From: Clostridia bacterium
GTDB taxonomy: Bacteria > Bacillota > Clostridia > Oscillospirales > CAG-272
Reading direction: 5' to 3'
DNA: 64,000 nucleotides
Assembly (NCBI GenBank): GCA_017473865.1
Contig: JAFUJB010000009.1
Location: 1-64,000 of the forward strand
Made by a program: the position numbers and the translations under genes. This document shows, in pieces, positions 30,409 to 39,317 of the stretch; the first letter of the stretch is position 1, and each line of letters begins with the position of its first letter. The notes under the pieces were generated by a model. The model worked only from the letters and a program-made list of their open reading frames with translations, had not been told where the DNA came from and did not search any database.

Positions 30409-31593
30409 ATGACTTTGGAACAGTTAAAGGAAATAAAAGAAAGAACGGACAGGGGAGAATTGCCCTGTCCGCCTGATACGATCTACGTTAACAACCACAT
30501 CCATACGACGTATTCTTTTTCACCCTATACGCCTACCGAGGCTTTGTATATGGCTTGGAAAAACGGACTTAAAACTGCGGGAATAATGGATCACGACTCT
30601 GCAGGCGGAGCGAAAGAGTTTCTTGCTGCAGCAGAAGTAATCGGCATGCCTGTTACCTGCGGTGTAGAATGCCGTGTTGATATGTCAAAAACGGCTCTTA
30701 ACGGCAAGAGAATAAACAATCCCGACCAGAAGTCGATCGCATACGTTGCTATGCACGGTATTCCTCATCAGAATATCGATGCCGTACAGGCGTTCTTTGC
30801 TCCCTACAGAGAAAAGAGAAACGAAAGAAACAGAAAGATGTGTAAAAATATTACCGAGCTTGTTTCTCAGTACGGATTGACTCTTGATTTTGATGAAGAC
30901 GTATTGCCCATATCCAACTATGCTATGGGCGGTTCGGTAACCGAAAGACATATTCTTTTTGCATTGGCTAAGAAGATTACGGCAAGATACAAGACACCTG
31001 AAGAAGTGGTTGCTTTCCTTAAAGATGAAATGAAGCTTGAGCTTTCAAAAAAGGTAGTTGACCAGATTCTTGCAGGCAGAGATACTCCTGATTTCTACGA
31101 GTATGATATCCTCGGCGCACTCAAGAGCAATATGGTTGAAAAGTTCTATATTGATGCTGACGAAGAATGTCCCGACGTCAAAGACTTTATTGATATGGTT
31201 CACAAAAACGGCGGTATTGCCGCTTATGCGTACCTTGGAGACGTAGGCGACTCTGTTACGGGTGATAAGAAGGCTCAGAAGTTTGAGGATGACTATATTG
31301 ACTTGCTTATCGACGTATTGAAGGAATATAAGTTTGACGCTATCACTTATATGCCCACGAGAAATACGTTAGCGCAGTTGCAAAAACTTATGAAGCTTTG
31401 CGAAGACAACGGCTTTTTCCAGATAAGCGGAGAAGATATCAACTCTCCACGTCAGTCGTTTATCTGCAAGGCGCTTGATGACAGTAACTTCGGACATCTT
31501 ATTGACGCTACATATACGCTTATTGACTACGAAAACAAGGCGACCGAAGACCTCGAAAACGCAAGAAAAGAATATTCGCATATATTCAGATAA
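30409..31593 (+). CDS. PHP-domain phosphoesterase-like protein in the rha operon
   Basis: 394 aa, RBS GGAGGG, 14 nt after the aldolase stop. N-terminal PHP domain: NNHIHTTYSFSPYTP (metal-binding His pair), IMDHDSAGGAKEF, TCGVECRVD and later GGIAAYAYLGD and SGEDINSPRQSF. Metal-dependent phosphoesterase fold. The large helical insertion (about residues 125-250) is not seen in minimal PHP proteins. Its place as last gene of the rhamnose operon suggests a role in sugar-phosphate removal or a hydrolytic step, but no specific reaction can be assigned. Confidence 0.85.
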   Translation: MTLEQLKEIKERTDRGELPCPPDTIYVNNHIHTTYSFSPYTPTEALYMAWKNGLKTAGIMDHDSAGGAKEFLAAAEVIGMPVTCGVECRVDMSKTALNGKRINNPDQKSIAYVAMHGIPHQNIDAVQAFFAPYREKRNERNRKMCKNITELVSQYGLTLDFDEDVLPISNYAMGGSVTERHILFALAKKITARYKTPEEVVAFLKDEMKLELSKKVVDQILAGRDTPDFYEYDILGALKSNMVEKFYIDADEECPDVKDFIDMVHKNGGIAAYAYLGDVGDSVTGDKKAQKFEDDYIDLLIDVLKEYKFDAITYMPTRNTLAQLQKLMKLCEDNGFFQISGEDINSPRQSFICKALDDSNFGHLIDATYTLIDYENKATEDLENARKEYSHIFR

Positions 31594-31597
31594 AAAA

Positions 31598-31863
31598 CAA
31601 GAGGACACTTACTTTCTTTTAAGGAAAGAAAGTAAGCAAAGAAACCTTGCAACATTGGTGCAGCGAAAACAATGTACTTTTGATAAACCCATAGTGAAAA
31701 GTTTTTGAGGGAGTCAAGAGGGCACTTACTTTCTTTTAAGGAAAGAAAGTAAGCAAAGAAACCTTGCGACATTGGGGCAGCGAAAACAATGTACTTTTGA
31801 TAATCCCATAGTGAAAAGTTTTGAGGGAGTCAAGAGGGCACTTTTACAAAAGTGCCCTCTTGT
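31598..31863 (+). repeat. tandem 116-117-bp repeat (two copies) ending in a terminator
   Basis: Units begin at 31601 and 31718, with a third start at 31834. Each holds ACTTACTTTC-TTTTAAGG-AAAGAAAGTAAG (a hairpin), then CAAAGAAACCTTGC, AACAATGTACTTTTGAT and GAAAAGTTTTTGAGGGAGTCAAGAGG. The two copies differ at few positions. The array ends in hairpin AAGAGGGCACTTTT-AC-AAAAGTGCCCTCTT (31832-31863). The core hairpin recurs in a variant at 46625-46672. Confidence 0.88.
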
Positions 31864-31874
31864 TTGTTGTGTAA

Positions 31875-31912
31875 AAAAGGCTATACACGGATAGACCGCG
31901 TATAGCCTTTAA
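31875..31912 (-). terminator. terminator of the glycoside hydrolase gene
   Basis: AAAAAGGCTATACACGG / CCGCGTATAGCCTTT; minus-strand reading places it just after the stop at 31915. Confidence 0.8.
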
Positions 31913-31914
31913 TG

Positions 31915-34900
31915 TTATTCAAAAATCTGGGGACTCTTAAGAATGCCCGCGGGTTTGAGCTGGTATTCATACATCCAGAGAGCTCCGCCTTCGCGCCATG
32001 AGTCAGGACTCTGGTAGAAGTAGATGCCGGGAGTATGGTGAACCTGAGCAAAACCGTTCTGTCTCGTGCCGTAGAGCTTAAGGCTTACCTTATGCTTGCC
32101 GGGGGTGAGACCTGTTTTTTCAACAGTATAGGGTGAAAATACGACGTTGCCTGCAAATTCATCGTCGATTAACATTTCAACAAGTCCGCCTCTGTACTGT
32201 TCTGTACGAACGATAAGCTTGCCGTCTTCTCCGACGTTTGCGTCAAATTCGTAAACAATATTACCCGTATAGAAGGGAAGTCCCTGTGTAACGATGTTGC
32301 CGAATGCAAGCGATGTAACCTTCTTTGTTACCGTCTTCAGACAGCCGTCAACACGCACGCCGAAATCGCCGAGCAGATAGAACCATTCAAGGTTTGTTCT
32401 TTCTCCGAGAGGAACTGTAACTTCAAGTACGTTTTCGCCCTCAATGATGGCTGTGAGCGGTACGGTTTCGATAGATTTGTCAACGTACCAGCCGTCAGAA
32501 ACGGGGTTGATTTCGTTTCCGTTAAATACGATCTTTGCGTTTTCGGGTTCTTCGATAGCAAGTTTTGCGCCCTCGTAGTAGATTTCCGAATCAAAGGTCA
32601 TACGGAGATAGATGGAGTGTTCGGGTTTCTTGGGAGTTATCTTATAGGGCTGTGTAATAGCCTTACGTCTGAGCGGGATACCGATTGCTTTTCTGCACTC
32701 GTTGTCGAGTCGGAGGAACTCTTCGATAGGATGGAGTTCGCCGCCGTCAAATGCGTATTCAGCCATATCGAGAAGCAATGCGTTAGGCTCGTCGAGCTTA
32801 ACGGGAACACGTTTAGTAATGATTCTTCCGTTATCCTTGGGATATTCGATGGGCAGTTCGCCCTCGTTTTTGCCGTCGGTAAGGCGGAGGAGCATACTGT
32901 CGTGCATCCACCACATTCTTTCAAAGCTTGTTTTGCCGTTTTCATATTTTGCGGGGATAGGTCTTACTTCACCCGTCATAGTGTCGTATTCTTCAACAAT
33001 ATAAGTACCGTTAAGAGTGGTTCTGATAATTCTGGTCGGGTCAACGTCGGGAGTTACGGGGTCAAAGCCCTTAGCAACAAACAGCCACTTGCAGTCAGAA
33101 TCCTGACGGAGCTGATGCATCATATCGTTTGTGCGTGTACCTTCGGGAACGTCGAAAGCGACGCCGCCCATTGTCTTTACGATACGGGTGTCGATAAATC
33201 TCTTGTCTTCAAGAGCATCAAGAATATCTGCCTGAGTAAAGCTTACGACCTTGCTCTGCATATAGAGCTTCTTAGGTCTGTCGGATTCTTTTGCATCAAC
33301 GTATTTCGGGCAGTCGCCGAGGAATATGAGGTTACCGCCTTCGGCTTTAAACTTTTCAAGTCTGTCCATAGTTGTCGAACGCAATGTATGACAGCCGGGA
33401 ACGATAATAGTATCATACTTCATCTGTCCTACGTTCAAGGGAGCAGAGCCTTCCTCGCAGAAAGAGGGAAGGAGTGATTCGCAGATAAAGTCGAAGTCTA
33501 TCATACCGAGGAGCAGGGTATCACCGAGCATACGGTGGTTATTTTCAAGCTGGTTTCTGACAGCAACAGTCTGGTTAGACGGGCCCCAGTTTATCCAGTA
33601 GCTTTCGATGGGGTGGACAACCGCTACGTTAACCAGCGGCTTACCTCTTGTCAAGACTGTGTTAAGTCTTGCAAAGTGAGTTTCGATGAGGCTGTATTTT
33701 TTCCACCAAGGGCTCTGATAACCGATAGATGCAGGGTAGTCACGCTTAGCTTCACCCTTCATGCTCATCCAAGTAAGATGGGGAACACGTACGGTTACGC
33801 CGAGAGCTGCCTGCCAGTCGCCCTGAAGCTTATGGCCTCTGAAATCCCAGTCCCAACCGGTTACGCCGTAGAGCTCGGACATAACGGCCTCGCTGCCCTG
33901 CTGGTGCATAACGGACGTACACTGTTTTGCCGTATTGAATTCACGTCTGTTAACGAGAAGGTCCATACCGGGCATTTTTGTAAATGCTCTGTAACCTCTC
34001 ATAGCTTCGCCTATGTATTCGGTCTGCTTTGTAAGAGTATCTTCGTGCATAAGGTGACCGCTCAGCATAATGTTGTGCTCATCGCACCACTTGCCGATGG
34101 TGTCGCAGTATGACGATACGAACTGTTCTGTTACGAAGTCGTGGAATTTATATCTTGTATATGAGGGCTTGTTGCCTTCAAGTTCCCAGAATACTTCGGG
34201 GAGGCTGTCGAGAATATCGAAGCCGCAGAAGTCTTTGAATTTTTCGGGGAATTCGTTTGTCCAAGGGAGGAATACATCCTTGACTTCCGTGGCAAATGAA
34301 AGCGTACCCTTTACTGCAAACTGAGGCTCGTCGGTAAAAATTGCGGGAATCGTCTTGCCGAAATCCTCTCCGAATTCTTTATAATACTTTTCGTGGGTTG
34401 TTTCAATGAATTTCTCGATTGCCTTTTTGTTGAGGGTGTCAACGTAGGGGCTGTCGTTAAACCAGGGTGAAGGGATGGCAGCTTCATTGTAGGCATACCA
34501 CTTTGTTCCCTCGGCCACGTCATTTTCGCCTATTCTCTTATAGGACTTGAGTGTACCGTCTTCGTTAAGCAATACGTCGTAGCAAGCGACGAGATAGCCA
34601 TTTTCTTCTCTTGTGCCGCCTCTGCCCGGTACCGCAGGTATGGCCGTACTTTTGAAGCCGGGACTGTAGGGAGTATGAGTAAAGAGAAGGTTTCTCATTA
34701 CAAATTCGGGATCCTTAGAAACGATACCACCTGCCGAGCCTGAAGGCCAACGGTCTTCGTCATAAAGCCAAGCGAGCATATTTCTTTTCTTTGCTTCTTC
34801 AACGCAGAAACGGACATAGCCCATAAATTCTTCATCAAGATAGGGGCTTGCCATACCCGTTCTTACGTGCATGTGGAAGCCGCCCATACCCATTGTTTGA

Positions 34901-35040
34901 AAGTTTTCGATTTGTTCAAGCAATTCTTCATTTGTGAGCTTGCAGTTCCACGCCCAGAAGGGTGCGCCTCTGTATTCGCTGGTAGGATTCTGGAAAAGCT
35001 CCATGTCAAGAATTTTGCTTTTGTTTTTTGGATAAAGCAT
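31915..35040 (-). CDS. large glycoside hydrolase, GH106-like, putative alpha-L-rhamnosidase
   Basis: 1041 aa from ATG at 35040, placed by AAGGAGAAG 3-11 nt upstream; the frame is open to 35106 without an RBS. No signal peptide, so cytoplasmic. N-terminal TIM-barrel-like region with GAPFWAWNCKLTNEELLEQ, MGMGGFHMHVRTGMASPYL, LAWLYDEDRWPSGSAGG, AIFTDEPQF (candidate acid Glu) and HLMHEDTLT. The middle has a glutamine-amidotransferase-like segment (VIVPGCHTL, GGNLIFLGDCP). The C-terminal 350 residues are beta-sandwich-like with an LERTNLEWFYLLGDFGV type domain. The PFWxWN...MGxGGFxxH layout is that of GH106 and related rhamnosidase families. Sharing the rhaB operator supports release of L-rhamnose from glycosides taken into the cell. 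Confidence 0.82.
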   Translation of the reverse strand: MLYPKNKSKILDMELFQNPTSEYRGAPFWAWNCKLTNEELLEQIENFQTMGMGGFHMHVRTGMASPYLDEEFMGYVRFCVEEAKKRNMLAWLYDEDRWPSGSAGGIVSKDPEFVMRNLLFTHTPYSPGFKSTAIPAVPGRGGTREENGYLVACYDVLLNEDGTLKSYKRIGENDVAEGTKWYAYNEAAIPSPWFNDSPYVDTLNKKAIEKFIETTHEKYYKEFGEDFGKTIPAIFTDEPQFAVKGTLSFATEVKDVFLPWTNEFPEKFKDFCGFDILDSLPEVFWELEGNKPSYTRYKFHDFVTEQFVSSYCDTIGKWCDEHNIMLSGHLMHEDTLTKQTEYIGEAMRGYRAFTKMPGMDLLVNRREFNTAKQCTSVMHQQGSEAVMSELYGVTGWDWDFRGHKLQGDWQAALGVTVRVPHLTWMSMKGEAKRDYPASIGYQSPWWKKYSLIETHFARLNTVLTRGKPLVNVAVVHPIESYWINWGPSNQTVAVRNQLENNHRMLGDTLLLGMIDFDFICESLLPSFCEEGSAPLNVGQMKYDTIIVPGCHTLRSTTMDRLEKFKAEGGNLIFLGDCPKYVDAKESDRPKKLYMQSKVVSFTQADILDALEDKRFIDTRIVKTMGGVAFDVPEGTRTNDMMHQLRQDSDCKWLFVAKGFDPVTPDVDPTRIIRTTLNGTYIVEEYDTMTGEVRPIPAKYENGKTSFERMWWMHDSMLLRLTDGKNEGELPIEYPKDNGRIITKRVPVKLDEPNALLLDMAEYAFDGGELHPIEEFLRLDNECRKAIGIPLRRKAITQPYKITPKKPEHSIYLRMTFDSEIYYEGAKLAIEEPENAKIVFNGNEINPVSDGWYVDKSIETVPLTAIIEGENVLEVTVPLGERTNLEWFYLLGDFGVRVDGCLKTVTKKVTSLAFGNIVTQGLPFYTGNIVYEFDANVGEDGKLIVRTEQYRGGLVEMLIDDEFAGNVVFSPYTVEKTGLTPGKHKVSLKLYGTRQNGFAQVHHTPGIYFYQSPDSWREGGALWMYEYQLKPAGILKSPQIFE

Positions 35041-35084
35041 AGTCTTCTCCTTATTTTCATCAAAAGACATTATTATACAAGTAT

Positions 35085-35142
35085 ATAATACCACCTTTTT
35101 TTTCAATAATCAAGGACTATTTTTGATTGAAAAAGTGTCCTT
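35085..35142 (-). promoter_or_regulatory. promoter and candidate rhamnose operator of the glycoside hydrolase
   Basis: Minus strand: element 35142-35112 (AAGGACACTTTTT ... AGTCCTT, 27/31 identical to 25745-25775), overlapping -35 TTGATT (35113-35108), 17-nt spacer, TATTAT (35090-35085). Same spacing of element, -35 and -10 as at rhaB. Confidence 0.75.
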
Positions 35143-35147
35143 ATTTG

Positions 35148-35187
35148 CAAAAAAGCGTATATGGTCAACCCATATACGCTCTCTTCG
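35148..35187. terminator. hairpin AGCGTATATGG-TCAA-CCATATACGCT
   Basis: 11-bp stem upstream of the glycoside hydrolase, oriented to end minus-strand transcripts from the small gene at 35292-35450. A-rich 5' side supplies the T tract on the minus strand. Confidence 0.72.
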
Positions 35188-35291
35188 CGATGATAAGGCA
35201 TTATTTTTTTATCCGAAAAAGCCTTTTTAATAGAGGTGAAAGTATTTTCGGTGATTTTAAAATAACTATTTTCAATTATGTTTCCCCCTTG

Positions 35292-35450
35292 TTATTTTTG
35301 CAGAATATACAGTACGCCCGCGGCAATAATCACGATAGCTTCGATGGCCGCCAGAAAATACGACGGTAGGAAAAAAGCGAGTAAAACTCCTACACCGAAC
35401 GAAAGGATTATGCACCCCAGAGCCTTGAATAAGCCGGAACGGCGACACAT
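35292..35450 (-). CDS. small membrane protein, 52 aa
   Basis: A short frame with an excellent RBS, AGGAGGG, 6 nt before its ATG on the minus strand. The sequence begins MCRRSGLFKALGCIILSF and continues with GVGVLLAFFLP, then a second hydrophobic stretch (YFLAAIEAIVIIAAGVLYIL) and ends QK. Two membrane helices with a Pro-containing turn and a basic N-terminus. Similar tiny proteins with an MC(R)x start and LLxAFFLPP motif are seen in Clostridia, some linked to sporulation or envelope, but I cannot name the family. Terminator-like hairpin at 35148 lies downstream. Confidence 0.72.
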   Translation of the reverse strand: MCRRSGLFKALGCIILSFGVGVLLAFFLPSYFLAAIEAIVIIAAGVLYILQK

Positions 35451-35581
35451 TCGTATCCCTCCTAATTTTTTTGAAATAGCTGTTTATTACAGTATATTCC
35501 GAAAACAATAAAGTGTGTGGACTTTGCCTCTACACACTTTACGAGCCGATTAAATACACTCTATCTTGTTGCAACTAAAAT

Positions 35582-35617
35582 GGGTGCACACGGACGGAAC
35601 CCGTATGCACCCATTAT
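35582..35617 (-). terminator. terminator after the membrane protein at 35618
   Basis: AAATGGGTGCACACGG / CCGTATGCACCCATT, stem of about 14 bp; follows the stop codon on the minus strand. Confidence 0.82.
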
Positions 35618-36187
35618 TTATTTGAAAAATCTGAATATTTGCAAAAGTCTTCTGAATCGTCTGACGTACGCTGTAACAAACAGCGTAAGGGAAATGTCGA
35701 GGGTAAAGAATATAACGTTCAAAAGAAGAATGAGGTATATTTTTACGTTTTCGATATCGGGGAAAATCAGATTCTTCGCAAGGAACAGATATCCCAAAAT
35801 AATAATATTGAAAACAACAAATTTTGCGATCCAGCTAATCCAGAAAGGAAGCCGTTCGAGGTATTTTTTCAGTATCGGATAGAAGCCGAAAAAGAGAAGA
35901 TACATAAAAGCGACCGTTTTTGTCGGCAACAGTAAAATTGACAGTACAGACGTCGCCAAATAAAGCAATACGGGGTAGTATCCGCCGAGCTCAAGCATAG
36001 CAATGATAACGATAAACGATGCCAATGCGGCTGTAGATATGTCTATTATCTCAAACACCGAGCCTAACGAAAGAATAACTACGCTCAAAGCGCAAAGTAT
36101 GGAACAAAACGACATTTTTTTCGAGAGCTTGGGAGCATTTTGTTTGTTTTTTCTCGGTGTATTTTGGTTGTTTGCGTTGTAATTCAT
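35618..36187 (-). CDS. integral membrane protein, 189 aa
   Basis: Not firmly recognised. After an Asn/Lys-rich cytoplasmic tail (residues 1-24), five to six hydrophobic helices fill residues 25-175, ending in a basic tail (YVRRFRRLLQIFRFFK). The pattern, small size and six helices with short loops resemble ECF-transporter substrate-binding S components or other small Firmicutes membrane proteins. No solute motif is visible. It lies 7 nt after the DnaJ-like gene at 36195, in an apparent four-gene minus-strand operon with the DUF5685 and DUF47-like genes. Confidence 0.75.
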   Translation of the reverse strand: MNYNANNQNTPRKNKQNAPKLSKKMSFCSILCALSVVILSLGSVFEIIDISTAALASFIVIIAMLELGGYYPVLLYLATSVLSILLLPTKTVAFMYLLFFGFYPILKKYLERLPFWISWIAKFVVFNIIILGYLFLAKNLIFPDIENVKIYLILLLNVIFFTLDISLTLFVTAYVRRFRRLLQIFRFFK

Positions 36188-36194
36188 AGCACTA

Positions 36195-36803
36195 TCAACA
36201 GCAGCGTATCAAGTCGCCGCCGAGACATTCACAGCAACAGTCTGCGCACATAAGGGAGGTGCAGATGTCGCACGAAGAGCAGCCTTGCGCGCTTGTGCGG
36301 GACGCACGGTAACCGCCAAACGAATCTGCCGTATTTTTTATTTTATTCAATGCGTCCTGATATTCCGTATTGTCGGGGTCCATATAGCAAGCCGCCTCGA
36401 AGAATCTTTGTGCGTCAAAATACCATCCGCGTTTTTCCAAAATACAGCCCTTGAGAAAGTTCCATTCTCCGTTTCTGTCGAGATTGGGTATGGAATTAAG
36501 CATTGTTTCAGCTTCTCCGAGTCTGTTCATGCGTATAAGATCGCGAATTCTGATATATTCGCCCGAATAGCTGGCATTGCTCTTTTTCTTGCCGGACGGC
36601 GAATAGCCGTTGTTTGCACGTTCTTTTTGTATCTGATCGTACGCCTCGTTGATCTCCTTCATTTTTTCTTCGACGAGATCGGAGAGAGGGTTATTTACGT
36701 AGTTGTCGGGGTGATATTTTCTTGCGAGATCGCGGTATGCTTTTTTTATTTCATCATCTGTCGCGTTTCTTGATACGCCCAGCACCTTGTAGGGATCTGT
36801 CAT
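36195..36803 (-). CDS. DnaJ-domain protein with Cys-rich C-terminus
   Basis: 202 aa. J domain at residues 1-65 ([33 protein letters not shown], with the His-Pro-Asp needed to stimulate Hsp70). A Ser/Lys linker is followed by TPR-like helices (residues 85-160: [46 protein letters not shown]). The tail [23 protein letters not shown] has nine Cys, probably binding zinc or a cluster. This architecture recurs in Clostridia next to DUF5685 proteins, as here (36812). It should recruit DnaK to a specific client; the client is unknown. Confidence 0.88.
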   Translation of the reverse strand: MTDPYKVLGVSRNATDDEIKKAYRDLARKYHPDNYVNNPLSDLVEEKMKEINEAYDQIQKERANNGYSPSGKKKSNASYSGEYIRIRDLIRMNRLGEAETMLNSIPNLDRNGEWNFLKGCILEKRGWYFDAQRFFEAACYMDPDNTEYQDALNKIKNTADSFGGYRASRTSAQGCSSCDICTSLMCADCCCECLGGDLIRCC

Positions 36804-36811
36804 CGTTTATA

Positions 36812-37705
36812 TTACTCCTCTTTTTGACTGTTTTGTGTTATAAAGCCGTTTCTTTTGAGTATTTCTTCTTGTGTGTTTATATTGCCGATTCTGATTATGT
36901 TGTCAAGGATATTGTACACCCCTTTGTCGTTTCCGTCAAGTAAGATAAGCGCGTTGTAAGCGTTATTCAGCTGGTTGAGCAGGGCGTTTGATACGGTATT
37001 TCCGTGCTTTTTAGCTTCTTCGGCATTTTTAAAAGTTGCAAGAAAGGGATTGTATTTTTTTGTTTTTTCGTCTTTGTCGATGTCGTCTAAAGCATCGGAA
37101 ATGTATATCCATTTTCCTAGGTTTCTGCCTATCTCATAGACCGTTCTTTTTTTATCCCCCTCGTATCCGACAGACAGAGCATTTCCGAGTATACTGCCGA
37201 AAGCTTCGGCGGGCAGGTCTATTGACGGGCAGTTTTGTTTTTCGTATTCGGACAGCTCTTTGAGGGATTGATTTACGCTTTGGTCAAAAAAGGCAATAAG
37301 CTCACTCGACCTACACGCTTTTTTGCGTAGTCTTTTTAATTCCGGCAGAGCAAGTCTGCAAAAAAAGCTTTTTATGCCGTCTTTGTCGTTAATCTTATCG
37401 AGAAAGTCGTGATAGAGCATTATGACTCCAACGTCGGATGCGGTATCAAGTGCTTCGTTTTCATCCATCATAACCTTTTTCTTTGTGGGGTGGGCAATAC
37501 ACCTTTTTCTTGAAAAAGAGGGCATTTCTTCGGAGCAATACAGCCTTAAAAGTACCATAAACACAAAGTCGTAGCTGAGCGACATCTTGTACAAAAATGA
37601 ATACCTTTTGCCCATAACACGACAAAGACCGCAGTAAGCGCTTTTGTACAGCTCATATTCTTTTACTTTCAGCTCTTTTGAGTCAGGTCTTATGTATCCG
37701 AACAT
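36812..37705 (-). CDS. DUF5685 family protein
   Basis: 297 aa, mainly helical. Family signature at the N-terminus: MFGYIRPDSKELKVKEYELYKSAYCGLCR, with a CxxC, followed by LSYDFVFMVLLRL. Later conserved CIAHPTKKK and LGKWIYISDALDDIDKDEKTKKYNPF, an aspartate-rich segment that resembles the DDxxD metal motif of all-helical prenyltransferase-like folds. Function is not established. The DnaJ-domain gene starts 8 nt downstream, a conserved pairing in Clostridia that suggests chaperone-assisted maturation. Confidence 0.87.
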   Translation of the reverse strand: MFGYIRPDSKELKVKEYELYKSAYCGLCRVMGKRYSFLYKMSLSYDFVFMVLLRLYCSEEMPSFSRKRCIAHPTKKKVMMDENEALDTASDVGVIMLYHDFLDKINDKDGIKSFFCRLALPELKRLRKKACRSSELIAFFDQSVNQSLKELSEYEKQNCPSIDLPAEAFGSILGNALSVGYEGDKKRTVYEIGRNLGKWIYISDALDDIDKDEKTKKYNPFLATFKNAEEAKKHGNTVSNALLNQLNNAYNALILLDGNDKGVYNILDNIIRIGNINTQEEILKRNGFITQNSQKEE

Positions 37706-37723
37706 TTTTGTTTCCCATACTTT

Positions 37724-38245
37724 TTAAGAATTTTTGATTGAAATGAAAATAATCTCGTCAATGACGGAAATTATATTTTCAAAGCACTTGTTTATTTTAT
37801 CAAAAAATTTGTCTTTAATCAAGGCTTTTGTGTTAAAAGTTATCCCGCCGTTTTGTTTATCCGTCTCTTTTAAGAATGAAATATAGAGTTCGTCGCGTTG
37901 TTTTAATATGCCTTCAACGTCGATTTTAAGCTTGTTTTCGATACATTTATTTGAGATGGAACACCCCTCTTTTATCAATGCGGAATAATTGCCATAATCA
38001 CTTAAAAAGCTGTAATTGCCAAGAGAAACAATACCGCAATTAACTGTGTGGAGCATACAAGCAAGTCTGACGATATCCTCTCGGTCAATTTGAGTTACAA
38101 ATTGTTTTTGCGCTTTCGTTATACAAAGATTTCTTATTTTTGATGATTTTTTCATTATTTCGCAGCCGTCTTTTGTCGGCTCTTTTGACAAAACAACCGA
38201 CAGCCTGCATAAAGAAATCAGATCGTCGAAACAGTCGTATTTCAT
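37724..38245 (-). CDS. DUF47/PhoU-like protein (diverged)
   Basis: 173 aa, all-helical. The segment KAQKQFVTQIDREDIVRLACMLHTVNCGIV matches the DUF47 core (FVTPIDREDIxxLxxxLDxVxD) seen in the Pit accessory protein at 13537. The surrounding acidic residues are changed and no phosphate transporter gene adjoins. So it is a PhoU/DUF47 relative of unclear role. First gene of the minus-strand group that continues with DUF5685 (18-nt gap). Confidence 0.7.
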   Translation of the reverse strand: MKYDCFDDLISLCRLSVVLSKEPTKDGCEIMKKSSKIRNLCITKAQKQFVTQIDREDIVRLACMLHTVNCGIVSLGNYSFLSDYGNYSALIKEGCSISNKCIENKLKIDVEGILKQRDELYISFLKETDKQNGGITFNTKALIKDKFFDKINKCFENIISVIDEIIFISIKNS

Positions 38246-38421
38246 CTTGTTTACCTCTTATGCCTTTTATATAGCAGTATATGCTTGATTGATGTGTAAA
38301 ATGTTTTGAAAGGACCATGTGTAAACTTTTGGGAAACTTTATTTGCTGCGTTGTTGACAAAGTATTATATATAAGCTATAATATATGTTAATTATTTGTA
38401 AGCGCGCAGAGGTATGCAGAT

Positions 38422-39309
38422 ATGGTAAGAAGTATGACTGCTTTCGGCAGAGCTACGGCGTCTGTCGAGGGCAAAGAGATAACGGCGGAATTAAAATCGG
38501 TCAACTCGAGATTTCTCGACTGTAACATAAAAATTTCAAGAATGTACAGCTTCCTTGAGGACCGCGTCCGCGAATACGTTCAGGCTCGCGGCATCAAACG
38601 CGGTAAGCTTGACGTTTATATCGGTGTTGACGTCGTTGAAAAGATGGGAGTTGAACTCAGACTTGACGAAGCGTATACCGAAAGCTACATCAAGGCTTTG
38701 AGGGATTTACAGGAAAAATTCGGACTCAAAGACGATATATCCGTTATGTCGGTGGCGCAGAACAGAGAGATATTCACCGTTCTCAAACCCGAGGAAGATA
38801 TGGAAAAGGACTGGGAGATAATAAGACCCGTTCTTGACAGCGCTATCGATATGTTTATTGCTCAGCGCGAACGCGAAGGCGAAAAGCTGAAGGCTGACCT
38901 TCTCATCAAGAAGGCAAATCTTATGGAAATGACCGACAAAATTGAAAAAATGTCGGCTGAATGTATTGCAAGTTACGGAGCTAAGCTTGAAAACAGACTT
39001 ATGCAGGTGCTTGAAAAGCATAACATCGAGATCGATTCGGCAAGAATACTTACGGAATGTGCCATTTTCGCTGACAAAGTAGCAGTCGACGAAGAGGTAG
39101 TAAGACTGAGATCACACTTTGACGAGTTCGACAAGATACTCGAAGCCGGCGGCGCTGTGGGCAAGAATATGGACTATCTGCTTCAGGAAATGAACAGAGA
39201 GGTCAATACGACCGGTTCAAAGGCTAATGACGCTGATATGGCTCACCTCGTTGTAAATATGAAGAGTGAGCTTGAAAAGATAAGAGAACAGATACAGAAT
39301 CTCGAATGA
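38422..39309 (+). CDS. yicC: YicC/YloC family endoribonuclease
   Basis: 295 aa. N-terminus MVRSMTAFGRA and C-terminus with EEVVRLRSHFDEFDKILEAGGAVGKNMDYLLQEMNREVNTTGSKA are the two YicC family signatures. Members cleave RNA (E. coli YicC acts on RyhB). First gene of the conserved block yicC-remA-gmk-rpoZ-priA-def-fmt. The ATG follows GCAGAGG. The full-length protein appears intact. Confidence 0.93.
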   Translation: MVRSMTAFGRATASVEGKEITAELKSVNSRFLDCNIKISRMYSFLEDRVREYVQARGIKRGKLDVYIGVDVVEKMGVELRLDEAYTESYIKALRDLQEKFGLKDDISVMSVAQNREIFTVLKPEEDMEKDWEIIRPVLDSAIDMFIAQREREGEKLKADLLIKKANLMEMTDKIEKMSAECIASYGAKLENRLMQVLEKHNIEIDSARILTECAIFADKVAVDEEVVRLRSHFDEFDKILEAGGAVGKNMDYLLQEMNREVNTTGSKANDADMAHLVVNMKSELEKIREQIQNLE

Positions 39310-39317
39310 GGTAGGAT

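Noticed and set aside
32617..34113. Long plus-strand frames (286, 192 and 100 codons) inside the glycoside hydrolase gene
   Set aside because: Antisense shadows of a well-supported minus-strand gene; composition (many Cys, Phe, Ser) is typical of reversed coding sequence.
35041..35106. Longer start for the glycoside hydrolase
   Set aside because: The upstream frame covers the RBS and the -10 region; ATG at 35040 follows AAGGAGAAG.
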